From Ruminococcaceae bacterium UBA3329 (GTDB taxonomy: Bacteria; Bacillota; Clostridia; Oscillospirales; Acutalibacteraceae), in the NCBI GenBank assembly GCA_002361875.1, contig DERX01000013.1, forward strand, positions 1-56,007: 56,007 nt of DNA, read 5' to 3'. Below the pieces are notes generated by a model that had not been told where the DNA came from, did no database searches, and saw only the letters and a program-made list of their open reading frames with translations. Each line of letters opens with the position of its first letter. Positions within the stretch are counted from its first letter, which is position 1. The position numbers were made by a program, and so were the translations under genes. Below, piece after piece: positions 1 to 8,750 of this stretch.

Positions 1-5
1 TCCAT
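1..5 (-). CDS. Start of a gene running off the left edge (product unknown)
   Basis: The minus strand reads AGGGGAGATATTTTTATGGA into the window edge. A purine-rich Shine-Dalgarno (GGGGAGA) sits at a normal distance before an ATG at positions 5-3. This looks like the first two codons of a gene transcribed out of the window, downstream of the YdcF-type gene. Nothing can be said of the product. Confidence 0.5.
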
Positions 6-67
6 AAAAATATCTCCCCTAAATTTTGTTTCTGTTTATTGTATTTGTAGAATTGTAATTTTATGTT

Positions 68-673
68 TTATCTTTTAAATATACTGCGATAGGCTAAATC
101 GTAACTCACAAAGTATTCTCTTAAATATCTTTTCAAAATTTCGTTCTCAGATTCGGCGCTGACTTTATGAACATTTTTTATTCCCATTTGTTTTGCAATT
201 ACGCCCGAACGAAAAATGTGATAATCACTTGTCAAAAAGCCTATTTTAATTTTGTCTATGCTTTTACCGCTATCCGCTTTAATTATTTTTAAGGCAAATT
301 CAAAATTTTCGTATGTAGTTTTTGAATTATCCTCAAGCAAAATTCTGTTTTCTTCTATTCCGTTATTCATTAAAAAGCGTTTAATTACCTCTGCCTCGGA
401 CACCTTTTGCTCTTTTCTGAAACAACCGCCGCAGCAAACTGCTTTTGCACATTTGTGTAAATTCAAATATGCAAGTGCTCTTTCCATTCGTTCGGTGAGC
501 TGTTTACTCGGCTCGTCCGCACCGATAACCACGCTTCCCAAAATCATTAAGTATTCGCAGTCATCGTCATATTTTTTTAATGAATCCCGAATGACAAACG
601 GCATATAGACAACAGCGGGCGAGAACAGCGCCGCCGCAGAAATACCCAAAACCGACTTAAAAATTTTGTTCAT
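68..673 (-). CDS. YdcF/SanA-type DUF218 membrane protein
   Basis: This 201-residue protein matches the DUF218 (YdcF/ElyC/SanA) family. The N-terminus is a hydrophobic segment (about residues 8-28) that should anchor it in the membrane. The body has the family hallmarks: a LGS start to the fold near residue 45, a TxxRMERAL helix, an ExxVIKRFLMNNGI segment, and the ENSKTTYENF motif near residue 115, followed by a TSDYHIFRS segment near 149. Relatives act in envelope or vancomycin-sensitivity phenotypes, but the biochemical reaction is not settled. The start is supported by GTAGGTGAG before the ATG. It lies 14 bp after pcrA and is probably cotranscribed with it. Confidence 0.8.
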   Translation of the reverse strand: MNKIFKSVLGISAAALFSPAVVYMPFVIRDSLKKYDDDCEYLMILGSVVIGADEPSKQLTERMERALAYLNLHKCAKAVCCGGCFRKEQKVSEAEVIKRFLMNNGIEENRILLEDNSKTTYENFEFALKIIKADSGKSIDKIKIGFLTSDYHIFRSGVIAKQMGIKNVHKVSAESENEILKRYLREYFVSYDLAYRSIFKR

Positions 674-687
674 AAGCTCACCTACAG

Positions 688-3027
688 CTATATTTTCTTA
701 ACAGCACCCATATTTGCCATAATTTTTTTAGTGCCGACTTTATCAAATGCGATTTCCATAAGCACATCGTTGCCCATAGGCTTTAGAGAAATTACCATTC
801 CCGTGCCGAAAACTCTGTGAGAAACTGCATCGCCCACTGAAAATGTTTGTGCATTTTTCGGTGCGTTTTCACGCATACTGAAGCCTCTTGACACAGGTTT
901 TTGCGGTGTTTTTTGCTCAAATCGGTTAATGTTCTTCTTTACAGGTTTTACAAGCGATTTACAGCATTCTTCGGGCAATTCACCTATAAATCTTGACGGG
1001 ACATTATATTTTGTTGAGCCGTATAACATTCTCGCTTTAGTATTGAGAAGATAAAGCACCTGTTTTGCCCTTGTAATGCCGACATAGGCAAGTCTGCGCT
1101 CCTCTTCAATTTCATCAGGGTCATACATTGACTGCACTCCGGGGAAAATTCCCTCTTCCATTCCCGAAATGAACACAACAGGAAATTCAAGCCCCTTTGA
1201 CGAATGAAGCGTCATAAGAACCACCGTTTCACTTGTGTCATTGTAATTGTCAATATCTGTAAGCAATGCAACCTCTTCAAGGAAATCGGAAAGAGTGCCC
1301 TCGGGGTTTTCCTCACGGAATTTAATAAGGTTGGAGTTAAGCTCATCAAGGTTTTGAAGTCTGTCCTCAAGCTTTTCTTTGTCCTGTTCAAGGGACAGCT
1401 TGTATCCCGTTTCGGAAAGCAAGGACATAAACACTGAGGACGGAGATTCACGCAATGAAAGCTCGTTAAAGCTTTCAATCATATCGGTAAATTCACGAAG
1501 CTTTACTGCCGAGCGTGACAGCTTTTCATATTCGTCTGCGTGCTTTATTACCTCAAACAAACTCAATCCTAAACCGTCCGCAATTTCCTTTGCATAGGCA
1601 ATTGTCGTCGCCCCTATTCCCCTTTTTGGAACATTTATTATTCTTTCAAGACGGACCGAATCATTCGGATTTGCAATAACGCTCAAATAGGCTACCGAAT
1701 CCTTAATTTCCATACGGTCATAGAATTTGTGTCCGCCGATTATTCTATACGGAATACCGCTCCTGACTAACGCGCGCTCAATAGTATTCGACATCGCATT
1801 CATACGGTAAAGAACGGCAAAATCCGAGAATTTCATTCCCTTTTGAATATGGTTCATTATTTCATCGCAAATAAACTTGCCCTCACCGTACTCGTCGTCA
1901 AGAGTGTTAAGAAGAATTTTTTCACCCTCGCCGTTATCAGTCCAAAGCTCCTTGCCTTTTCGCTGTTCATTGTGCGAAATAACCGCATTCGCACCGTCCA
2001 ATATGTTCTGCGTTGAGCGGTAATTTTGTTCAAGTCGGATAACCCTTGCGTTTTTGAAATTCTTTTCAAAGCTTAATATATTTTCAATTGTTGCGCCGCG
2101 GAATTTGTAAATACTTTGGTCGTCGTCGCCCACAACGCAAATGTTGTTGTACCCTTCGGACAAAAGCTTTGTAAGTACGAACTGTGCATGGTTTGTGTCC
2201 TGATACTCGTCAACCAAAACATACTTAAATTTGCTCTGATAATATTCTCTGACATCTGGGTTATCCTGCAAAAGCTTGATTGTATTAACAATTATATCGT
2301 CAAAATCCATTGCGTCCGCATTTTTTAGGAGCTTCTGATATTTTTCATAGCATTCCCCTATTTGCTTTTCACCGTAGTTTCCACCTCCGAGAGAAAGGTA
2401 CTCACTCGGCTCAATCAGCATATCCTTTGCATTGCTGATTTTTGACAGAATTGTCTTATGTGACAAAAATTTATCGTCAATATTAAGAAGTCTTTGAACC
2501 TCTTTCATTACACGCTTGCTGTCGTCGCTGTCATAAATCGTGAAATGCTTTGTGTAACCCAAGCGCTCGGCATTTCGGCGCAAAATTCGCACACAGACCG
2601 AATGGAATGTACCTGCCCAAACATCATTGCCTGCCTCACCGAGCATTAAATTGAGCCTGTCCTTAAGCTCATTTGCCGCTTTATTTGTAAAAGTGAAAGC
2701 GAGAATTTCCCAAGGCTTCGGCGCATCTACGCACAGCACTCTTTTAATGCTTTCGTAAACAGATGGGTCGCCGTCAAAGTATCTTTTTAAATCAGAAACT
2801 GTATTTTCATCGGTATAACCGTAAACCTCTTCGCTCTCAAAAGCATTGCCGTATTTAATCAGATACGCAATTCTGTTAACAAGTACAGTAGTTTTTCCGC
2901 TGCCAGCACCTGCAAGAATTAAAAGCGGCTCATTGACGGACAAAACCGCTTTGAGCTGCATTTCATTCATTCTGTTAAATTCTTTTTTTATAATCTCTCT
3001 TCTTAAATTTATTATTTCCGAATTCAT
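688..3027 (-). CDS. pcrA: ATP-dependent DNA helicase PcrA/UvrD (SF1A)
   Basis: A 3'-5' superfamily 1 helicase that unwinds DNA in repair and replication and displaces RecA. The 779 residues hold the Q motif (NEMQLKAV, about 21-28), Walker A AGSGKT (41-46), the TFTNKAA motif Ia, the DEYQD Walker B box, VGDDDQSIYKFRGA (motif III), the NYRS motif IV, LMTLHSSKGLEF (motif V) and VGITRAK (motif VI). The C-terminus has a Tudor-like fold (VGDAVSHRVFGTG), which in PcrA contacts RNA polymerase. Length is normal (PcrA is about 740). AGGAGATAAAA precedes the ATG. It follows the fumarase beta gene by 9 bp. Confidence 0.97.
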   Translation of the reverse strand: MNSEIINLRREIIKKEFNRMNEMQLKAVLSVNEPLLILAGAGSGKTTVLVNRIAYLIKYGNAFESEEVYGYTDENTVSDLKRYFDGDPSVYESIKRVLCVDAPKPWEILAFTFTNKAANELKDRLNLMLGEAGNDVWAGTFHSVCVRILRRNAERLGYTKHFTIYDSDDSKRVMKEVQRLLNIDDKFLSHKTILSKISNAKDMLIEPSEYLSLGGGNYGEKQIGECYEKYQKLLKNADAMDFDDIIVNTIKLLQDNPDVREYYQSKFKYVLVDEYQDTNHAQFVLTKLLSEGYNNICVVGDDDQSIYKFRGATIENILSFEKNFKNARVIRLEQNYRSTQNILDGANAVISHNEQRKGKELWTDNGEGEKILLNTLDDEYGEGKFICDEIMNHIQKGMKFSDFAVLYRMNAMSNTIERALVRSGIPYRIIGGHKFYDRMEIKDSVAYLSVIANPNDSVRLERIINVPKRGIGATTIAYAKEIADGLGLSLFEVIKHADEYEKLSRSAVKLREFTDMIESFNELSLRESPSSVFMSLLSETGYKLSLEQDKEKLEDRLQNLDELNSNLIKFREENPEGTLSDFLEEVALLTDIDNYNDTSETVVLMTLHSSKGLEFPVVFISGMEEGIFPGVQSMYDPDEIEEERRLAYVGITRAKQVLYLLNTKARMLYGSTKYNVPSRFIGELPEECCKSLVKPVKKNINRFEQKTPQKPVSRGFSMRENAPKNAQTFSVGDAVSHRVFGTGMVISLKPMGNDVLMEIAFDKVGTKKIMANMGAVKKI

Positions 3028-3036
3028 TTTTATCTC

Positions 3037-3567
3037 CTAAACATTAAAAAGGCTGTTTCCGTGACAGTCAATTCCCACAATAAGAGGAAAATCTTCAAAT
3101 TCAAGTCTTTTAACCGATTCACAGCCAAGGTCTTCAAAAGCGATTACCTCACAGCTTGTTATGCACTTTGACGCAACCGCGCCTGCGCCGCCGATTGCAC
3201 AGAAATAGACAGCGCCGTTACGGATTATTGCATCTGCAACTTCTTTACTTCGAGGGCCTTTCCCTATCATAGCCGCAAGCCCTAAATCGAGAAATTCAGG
3301 GGCAAATTTATCCATTCTGCTTGATGTCGTCGGACCGCAAGAGCCTATGGCAAGGCCTTCCGGCGTTGGCGTTGGTCCTGCATAATAAATTGACGCGCCG
3401 TTCAAATCATACGGCAGTTTTTCGCCTTTATCAATCAGCGCTTTTATTCTTTTATGAGCGGCATCGCGTGATGTGTAAACCGTTCCCGACAACAAAACAG
3501 TGTCACCTGCACACAATTTTTCCGCAAATTCTTTGATTTCATTTGTTTTAATTTTATATTCAGCCAT
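3037..3567 (-). CDS. Class I fumarase/tartrate dehydratase beta subunit, unpaired
   Basis: At 176 residues this matches the C-terminal (beta) subunit of the two-subunit, Fe-S class I hydro-lyases (FumB/TtdB type). Visible marks are GDTVLLSGTVYTSRDAAHKR (about 18-38), YAGPTPTPEG, the SCGPTTSSRMD active-site segment (about 78-88), GKGPRS, and GGAGAVASKCI near 126. The alpha subunit that carries the Fe-S cysteines is normally encoded directly upstream. Here the upstream neighbour is a DivIVA-like gene overlapping by 8 bp, and no alpha gene occurs in the window. The protein needs a partner encoded elsewhere or has another role. Family assignment is firm; substrate (fumarate or tartrate) is not. 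Confidence 0.88.
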   Translation of the reverse strand: MAEYKIKTNEIKEFAEKLCAGDTVLLSGTVYTSRDAAHKRIKALIDKGEKLPYDLNGASIYYAGPTPTPEGLAIGSCGPTTSSRMDKFAPEFLDLGLAAMIGKGPRSKEVADAIIRNGAVYFCAIGGAGAVASKCITSCEVIAFEDLGCESVKRLEFEDFPLIVGIDCHGNSLFNV

Positions 3568-4366
3568 TGTTATCCTCGTAAGTTATATCGCTTGGTTGTA
3601 TATTCAAATCCTCGTTAAATTCGGTATTCGGCTCATACGAAATGAATGTAAGACCCGAACCGTCATCGGTTGCTTCAACTGCAATTGCATCGGGTATATC
3701 TTTCAGTATATCTTCCGAAATAGGATTCTGTTCCGTAAAAATCGCAGGCGCTTCAAGACCCGGCAATTCCGTATGTAAGTTCAAAAGATTAGAGGCAGAG
3801 CTGTTGAGCTTTTTGCTGAGAGCGTATACATCCTTATGAAGCTGTTCAAGAGAAGAGTTGAATTTTTTTGAAACGGCATCAACATCACGCAATAACTGTT
3901 CAATATCATTTGCCTGTGATTTAACATCCTGCGAGGCAAGAGCGCCTATATCCTTCGCTTTTGCTTTGGCGTTATCGACTATCTCGTCTGAATAACGGCG
4001 TGCATCAATGTAAGCCGCACCTATTTGTTTTTCAGCACGGGAGAGCCTTTCGCTTTTGTCCTGATACTCTAAAAGACGGCTTTTGTACTGCTCGGATTCA
4101 GCAGATACGGTTTTTAGCTTGTTTTCAAGCTCGGCAATATGAGCATCCTTTTCTTCAACCACCTTGGAAATTTTTGAAAGCTCCTCGGTTCTCTCTTCAA
4201 GAGCGTCAATCTTTTTTTTAAGTTCTAAAGATTCAGCTCTTTTCTTATCAAGCTCGTCCGAAATTTCTGCGGTGTCATTCTGCAAAGACTCTATATAAGC
4301 CAAAACATCGGATTTTTTAAAACCGCCGAAAACAGCGGTTTTCATAGTTTTTTTATCACTGCTCAT
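3560..4366 (-). CDS. DivIVA-like coiled-coil protein
   Basis: A 268-residue cytoplasmic protein. The N-terminal TAVFGGFKKSDVLAYIESL (about 9-27) resembles the DivIVA membrane-binding head. A long coiled coil (about 28-180), rich in E, K, L and A heptads, follows, then an acidic tail of low complexity. DivIVA-type proteins mark poles and division sites and recruit partners. I chose the internal ATG at 4366 because AAGGGG lies 8 bases before it; a more upstream ATG has no such site. It is divergent from the hydrolase at 4511 and overlaps the fumarase beta gene by 8 bp, implying translational coupling. The specific cell-biological role is inferred. Confidence 0.7.
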   Translation of the reverse strand: MSSDKKTMKTAVFGGFKKSDVLAYIESLQNDTAEISDELDKKRAESLELKKKIDALEERTEELSKISKVVEEKDAHIAELENKLKTVSAESEQYKSRLLEYQDKSERLSRAEKQIGAAYIDARRYSDEIVDNAKAKAKDIGALASQDVKSQANDIEQLLRDVDAVSKKFNSSLEQLHKDVYALSKKLNSSASNLLNLHTELPGLEAPAIFTEQNPISEDILKDIPDAIAVEATDDGSGLTFISYEPNTEFNEDLNIQPSDITYEDNNG

Positions 4367-4460
4367 CTCAAATGCCCCTTTGAACATATTTTAACTAATA
4401 TATTTTATCAAATTTTTTGGTTTAAGACAATACAATTTATATAAATTTACATTTTTTTAA

Positions 4461-4489
4461 TAGACTTTTGTCGAAAGATGGAGTAAAAT
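4461..4489 (+). promoter_or_regulatory. Sigma-A-like promoter for the alpha/beta hydrolase
   Basis: TAGACT (4461-4466), a 17-base spacer and TAAAAT (4484-4489), placed 21 bases before the AAGGAG/ATG of the hydrolase. The -35 matches 4 of 6 bases. Confidence 0.55.
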
Positions 4490-4510
4490 ATATAAAAAGG
4501 AGTGATATTT

Positions 4511-5488
4511 ATGAAAAAAAGCACAAAAAAAGCTTTAAAAACAGTTATCGGAGCAGGTGCAGCTTTTACATCGGCTTATATGCTTGTTGGTAATGTTTTT
4601 TATTTCCTTACTCTTACACGCCGAGGCATTAACAGTTCGATTGCAGAAAAGTATATGAAGTCGAACAGCAACGGTGGCTCGGATGAAAAGACAATCCACC
4701 TCAACGGTGAGCTTGACCAGGGTAAAATCTGGTTTGACAGAGCAGACAAGGAAAAGCTTGTTATCAGAAGCACGCACAAAAAGAAAAATCTTCACGCTGA
4801 TTATTTGCTCCCAAAAATGGATTCTGATGTTTTCGTTGTTCTTGTTCACGGCTACGGTGCGGCGCCGAGAAATATGGGTGTTTATGCAAAGCATTATTAT
4901 GAACTCGGCTATAACATAATAGCTCCGAGTATGAACGGTCATGCCGACAGCGAAACGCAGAGAATTACAATGGGTTGGGAAGACAGACTTGATATAATTG
5001 ACTGGATAAACTACATTGTTGAGGAATATCCCGAATCAAAAATCATTATTCATGGCGTTTCAATGGGTTCCGCAACTACAATGATGGCTCTCGGTGAAGA
5101 ACTTCCCGAAAATGTTAAGGTTGCCGTCGCAGACTGCGGATTTACATCAATTTGGGATATATTCGACCAAAAAATCAGCAAGGTTATAAATATACCCGGA
5201 GACCCGATTCTCACAAGCGCAAATACCGTAAACAAGGTTCTTTCGGGCTTCGACATGAAAAAGGCGTCTGCTCTTGAGCAGTTAAAGAAAGCAAGTGTAC
5301 CGACTTTATTTATACACGGCGAGGAGGACACTTTTGTTCCGTTTGAAATGCTTCAAAAGCTCTACGATGCTGCTGCGTGTGAAAAGGATATAGTTACAAT
5401 TCCGGGTGCTCCCCACGCAAGAAACTCAATTGTTAACCCTGAACTTTATTGGACAAGTGTTGACGGATTTATAAAGAAATACATATAA
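4511..5488 (+). CDS. Membrane-anchored alpha/beta hydrolase
   Basis: A 325-residue serine hydrolase of the alpha/beta fold, similar to the B. subtilis YqkD-type esterase/lipase group. The first about 30 residues form a basic start plus a hydrophobic segment (uncleaved anchor likely). The fold starts at VFVVLVHGYGAAPRN (oxyanion loop HGYG). GVSMG carries the nucleophilic Ser, the FIHGEEDTFVPF loop supplies the acid Asp, and GAPHARN the His. The substrate cannot be read from the sequence. The start is the ATG at 4511 with AAGGAG nine bases upstream, not the GTG at 4502. It is a single-gene unit, with its own promoter and a terminator at 5507. Confidence 0.85.
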   Translation: MKKSTKKALKTVIGAGAAFTSAYMLVGNVFYFLTLTRRGINSSIAEKYMKSNSNGGSDEKTIHLNGELDQGKIWFDRADKEKLVIRSTHKKKNLHADYLLPKMDSDVFVVLVHGYGAAPRNMGVYAKHYYELGYNIIAPSMNGHADSETQRITMGWEDRLDIIDWINYIVEEYPESKIIIHGVSMGSATTMMALGEELPENVKVAVADCGFTSIWDIFDQKISKVINIPGDPILTSANTVNKVLSGFDMKKASALEQLKKASVPTLFIHGEEDTFVPFEMLQKLYDAAACEKDIVTIPGAPHARNSIVNPELYWTSVDGFIKKYI

Positions 5489-5506
5489 AATATTATTGTT
5501 TGGTTT

Positions 5507-5537
5507 AGCGGAGAAGTAAAATTCTCCGCTTTTTTCC
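5507..5537 (+). terminator. Rho-independent terminator after the alpha/beta hydrolase
   Basis: Perfect 9-bp stem AGCGGAGAA / TTCTCCGCT with a 6-base loop, followed by a run of T. Confidence 0.92.
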
Positions 5538-5566
5538 TTGTTAGCAGAAAAAATTGCTAAAAAGAC

Positions 5567-5595
5567 TTGATAATATTTTAAAAATTTATTATTAT
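5567..5595 (+). promoter_or_regulatory. Probable promoter of the M28 peptidase gene
   Basis: TTGATA (5567-5572), 17 bases, TATTAT (5590-5595), followed by ACGGAGG and the ATG at 5629. The region is very AT-rich, so the exact -10 is uncertain. Confidence 0.5.
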
Positions 5596-5628
5596 ATATT
5601 GTAACTAATTTTTAACGGAGGTTTGGCA

Positions 5629-7017
5629 ATGAAAGAAGAAAACAGACAGTACGGTCAGCTTGCCTACGACATAGTTGAACACGCTGCCAAAAAAATCGGT
5701 TCACGTCTTCCCGGTTCTGAAGGCGAAAAGAAATTGCACGATTATATGTGCGGAAAGCTTGAAGAAATCGGAATTAAACCGACTGTTGAGGAATTTGCCG
5801 TTTCTCCCCGTTCGGGCATCGGCGGACTTGGCTATGCAGGATATTTCGGAATAATTCTCAGCGCACTTATGTACTTTGCTCTTCACAATGTATATTTGTG
5901 GTTCGGTATGGCAATTGCAGGCATTATTTTTGTTATTTGGCTTGTTTTCAGTTGTTTCTTCTATAAAAAGTGGTTTGATATGTTCTTCCCGCAGAAGATT
6001 TCACGCAACTCCTACGGCGAGCTTCTCCCTGAAGACGGAAAATACGATTATACAATTGTTCTTTCGGGCCATTCGGACACAAGCTGGACTTGGAGACACT
6101 CCGAGCATTCATACAAATACAAAGATAAACCGATTTTAGGTCTTATTACTACATACGGTAAGGTTGGTTTCGGTGCTGTCTGCGTATTCTTAACGGTTGG
6201 CATTTCAGTGGCGATGGCTGTAATTTATGCCGCTATGATGATTCCCTCAAGCTTTGGCGTTGATGCATCAGGTCAGCCTGCTGATTGGGCAATAAATATG
6301 TATCAGTGGGCAAATGAAATTACACAAAGCCCGTCATTTACAAGATTTAATTTTGTTCTTCTTTTCCTTCCCATTGTAACAGCTATCGGCAGTGCATTTG
6401 TTGCAATGTGGGGTGACCCTCACGAGGAGAATGCCTCAAGAGGCGCTATGGACAACGCAACCGGTATTGCATTAAGCTACGCAGTTATTAAATATTTCAA
6501 AGAAAACCCCGACAAGATGCCTAAAAATTGCCGTATCATTGATATGAACTGCGGCTCTGAGGAAGCAGGTCTTCGCGGTTCAATGGCATTTGCCGAAGAG
6601 CACAAGAATGACGGTATGCTTGACAACTGCTGGAACATTAACATTGACTCCGTTGCCGACAAAGACTATTTTGAGGTTGTTATTAAGGACGACTGGCAGG
6701 GCTGCCGATTTGACAAAGACCTTGAAAAGATGTTTAAGGACTCATTTGCAGAGCTGGGCATTGAGTCAAAAACAAACGGCTGTATCCACAACCCTGTCGG
6801 CGGATGCGACTCAACTCCTATGACAAGAGCAGGCGTAAAATCCGTCACATTTGCGGCTCAAAATCCTATGCTCACATATTATTACCACACATGGCGCGAT
6901 ATGCCGGAGCGTTTTGAACCCGAAACAGTTTCTCAAGGCTTTGATGTTATTATCAATGTTATTGATAAGATTGATAAATTTCAGAGTGAAAACGGATTTA
7001 ACGGTGTTAATCACTGA
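5629..7017 (+). CDS. M28-family zinc aminopeptidase with internal membrane segments
   Basis: A 462-residue metallopeptidase. Zinc-site motifs of clan MH appear in order: GHSDTSW (His), MDNATG (bridging Asp), GSEEAG (catalytic and ligand Glu), NIDSVAD (Asp) and YYHTWRD (His). Unusually, the catalytic fold is interrupted by hydrophobic stretches: two near residues 65-120 just after the N-terminal part, one near 185-215 and one near 245-265. This implies a membrane-embedded or membrane-apposed enzyme. Substrate is unknown; M28 members remove N-terminal residues from peptides. ATG 5629 is chosen over TTG 5623 because ACGGAGG is spaced seven bases from it. A strong terminator follows at 7035. Confidence 0.82.
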   Translation: MKEENRQYGQLAYDIVEHAAKKIGSRLPGSEGEKKLHDYMCGKLEEIGIKPTVEEFAVSPRSGIGGLGYAGYFGIILSALMYFALHNVYLWFGMAIAGIIFVIWLVFSCFFYKKWFDMFFPQKISRNSYGELLPEDGKYDYTIVLSGHSDTSWTWRHSEHSYKYKDKPILGLITTYGKVGFGAVCVFLTVGISVAMAVIYAAMMIPSSFGVDASGQPADWAINMYQWANEITQSPSFTRFNFVLLFLPIVTAIGSAFVAMWGDPHEENASRGAMDNATGIALSYAVIKYFKENPDKMPKNCRIIDMNCGSEEAGLRGSMAFAEEHKNDGMLDNCWNINIDSVADKDYFEVVIKDDWQGCRFDKDLEKMFKDSFAELGIESKTNGCIHNPVGGCDSTPMTRAGVKSVTFAAQNPMLTYYYHTWRDMPERFEPETVSQGFDVIINVIDKIDKFQSENGFNGVNH

Positions 7018-7034
7018 TAAAATTTAATTTTACA

Positions 7035-7070
7035 AAGACCGAAAGCTTATGTTCTTTCGGTCTTGTTTTT
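7035..7070 (+). terminator. Rho-independent terminator after the M28 peptidase
   Basis: Perfect 11-bp stem AAGACCGAAAG / CTTTCGGTCTT (7035-7045, 7054-7064), then GTTTTTTG. Confidence 0.93.
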
Positions 7071-7082
7071 TGATTACCCAAA

Positions 7083-7091
7083 TGATATAAT
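7083..7091 (+). promoter_or_regulatory. Extended -10 promoter of the lipoprotein gene
   Basis: TGATATAAT is a perfect TGnTATAAT extended -10. No good -35 exists, as expected for this class. It lies 31 bases before the ATG of the lipoprotein. Confidence 0.55.
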
Positions 7092-7122
7092 CAATATAGA
7101 TTTTTACGGTCGGGTGAATTAA

Positions 7123-8688
7123 ATGAAAAAATGCTTTAAATTTTTATCTGTTTTATTGGCGCTAATGTTCCTGTTGTCCTCTTGCGGAAGAGTTAGTGAT
7201 GCAAATGTAACCGAGAGAATAAAAACATATTTTGATAAAAATGATTATATAGGCTGTAAAGCCTACCTATTGTCAATAGATTCAAATACAAAGAACAAAA
7301 TTTCAGATGAGTGCATTAAATTATCAGAAGAAGAATTTTTAGAAATCTATTCGAAATATGAAAATTGCAATGTATTTGATATTTCTCTTTTTGATGACGC
7401 ATTTATAGAGAACTGCAACAATCTTTGGCAGATTGTTTCTGAATTTAGTCCAAATGAAAAAAGCAGCTCTAATGAAAATCTTCAGTACTTAAGGTATTTT
7501 TCTGAAATGTCCGATTCAATGATATACAGAGAGCTGTTTAGAATGATAAAAGATATGTATAACTGCGGTTATTTATATTCAATTCAAAAAGCATTATATG
7601 ATTACGACAATTCGGGTGAATATTCATATTTTGAAAATGCAAAAGAAATTGCCGAAAAATTTAACTATTCTGACTACAATCCTCAAGAATATTACATAAG
7701 TGATTTGCGTTCTGTCTGCGAAAGAACGAACAAATATTTAATTTCTGTTACAAACGGCTTTGCTACTGAAGACACGGATGTTACTGCGTCTGCTATAAAT
7801 GACCTTTATACTTCTGCTGATTCATTTCTCATGGCATACGACAATGTTCAGTCAATTTACAGTGCTTTAAAAGAAGCGTTGAATGCGTTTAAAATCAACG
7901 GTGCATTCGCCGAATATAAACATGAGATTAAATTCACTGAAGCGAGAAAATACACATCAGGTACCGAATTTCAGTTATCAAATGTTTTTGGAAGCGTATA
8001 TATTCCGCCTGATGAAAATAGCGATGAAAATGACAACTCCGGTGAAGATAAACCAATCATCTCAAAGAAAGCTGCAACAAAAATTGCGGTCGACGCAATT
8101 AATAAAACTAAATCTTACAAATCTGACATAACAGTAAATAAATCTCAAAATGTTGATATTCAGATGACAGCATTCGAAACCGAATCCGAAATTACATCGG
8201 CTGTTTCACTTGCCCGTATGAAAATAAATGATGAATTAAAAAAATCCAACGGTATTATTAAAGATTCCAAGACATTTTCAAACGGCGTTAGTGACGGTAT
8301 TTCTTTAATTGACACTGTTCCGCCTTCAAAGCACTCAGCGTCGCTCGAACCGTCATTTATAGAAGAATACACTGCCGTTGAGGGCAGCGGCGGATATGTT
8401 ATTACTTTTACATTACCTGCATGTACATCAACCGATGATAAAAAATCGCAAAGCTTATTTTCAATTGTCGACGGTTTCTATTTAGACAACAGTGCACAAA
8501 ATATTGAGCACGAAACATTTTATAAGCCGACATATGTTTCTTTAGTAGTAAACAATTTAGGATGTCTCTCAAAATACTCTTACACGGTAAGCGGCGTTTC
8601 CAATTGTAAATTCACAGAAAACGGCACACAGGTAGCAAGCGGCGAATTTACCTTTACGCAACAATATGATTACAGCTTTGTATATTGA
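7123..8688 (+). CDS. Lipoprotein of unknown function
   Basis: I do not recognise a family. The 521-residue protein starts with a lipoprotein signal (MKKC..., hydrophobic core, lipobox LLSSC with Cys 23), so it should be lipid-anchored on the outer face of the membrane. The first 270 residues are predicted mostly helical and rich in Tyr, Asn and Ser. An acidic linker near residues 295-315 (PPDENSDENDNSGED) separates this from a C-terminal half rich in beta-type sequence (about 315-521). It is a single-gene unit between terminators. The low GC of the first half and lack of family marks suggest a lineage-specific surface protein. Confidence 0.7.
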   Translation: MKKCFKFLSVLLALMFLLSSCGRVSDANVTERIKTYFDKNDYIGCKAYLLSIDSNTKNKISDECIKLSEEEFLEIYSKYENCNVFDISLFDDAFIENCNNLWQIVSEFSPNEKSSSNENLQYLRYFSEMSDSMIYRELFRMIKDMYNCGYLYSIQKALYDYDNSGEYSYFENAKEIAEKFNYSDYNPQEYYISDLRSVCERTNKYLISVTNGFATEDTDVTASAINDLYTSADSFLMAYDNVQSIYSALKEALNAFKINGAFAEYKHEIKFTEARKYTSGTEFQLSNVFGSVYIPPDENSDENDNSGEDKPIISKKAATKIAVDAINKTKSYKSDITVNKSQNVDIQMTAFETESEITSAVSLARMKINDELKKSNGIIKDSKTFSNGVSDGISLIDTVPPSKHSASLEPSFIEEYTAVEGSGGYVITFTLPACTSTDDKKSQSLFSIVDGFYLDNSAQNIEHETFYKPTYVSLVVNNLGCLSKYSYTVSGVSNCKFTENGTQVASGEFTFTQQYDYSFVY

Positions 8689-8698
8689 GCCGTATATA

Positions 8699-8735
8699 AA
8701 AAGAGCGGAATGTTTTCCATTCTGCTCTTTTGGCA
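8699..8735. terminator. Bidirectional terminator between the lipoprotein and spoVM
   Basis: AAGAGCGGAATG / CATTCTGCTCTT stem (one G-T wobble) flanked by A-run and T-run. It serves the plus-strand lipoprotein and, in the other orientation, ends the minus-strand operon 16 bases after the spoVM stop. Confidence 0.82.
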
Positions 8736-8750
8736 TTTTTGATAAAAGGA

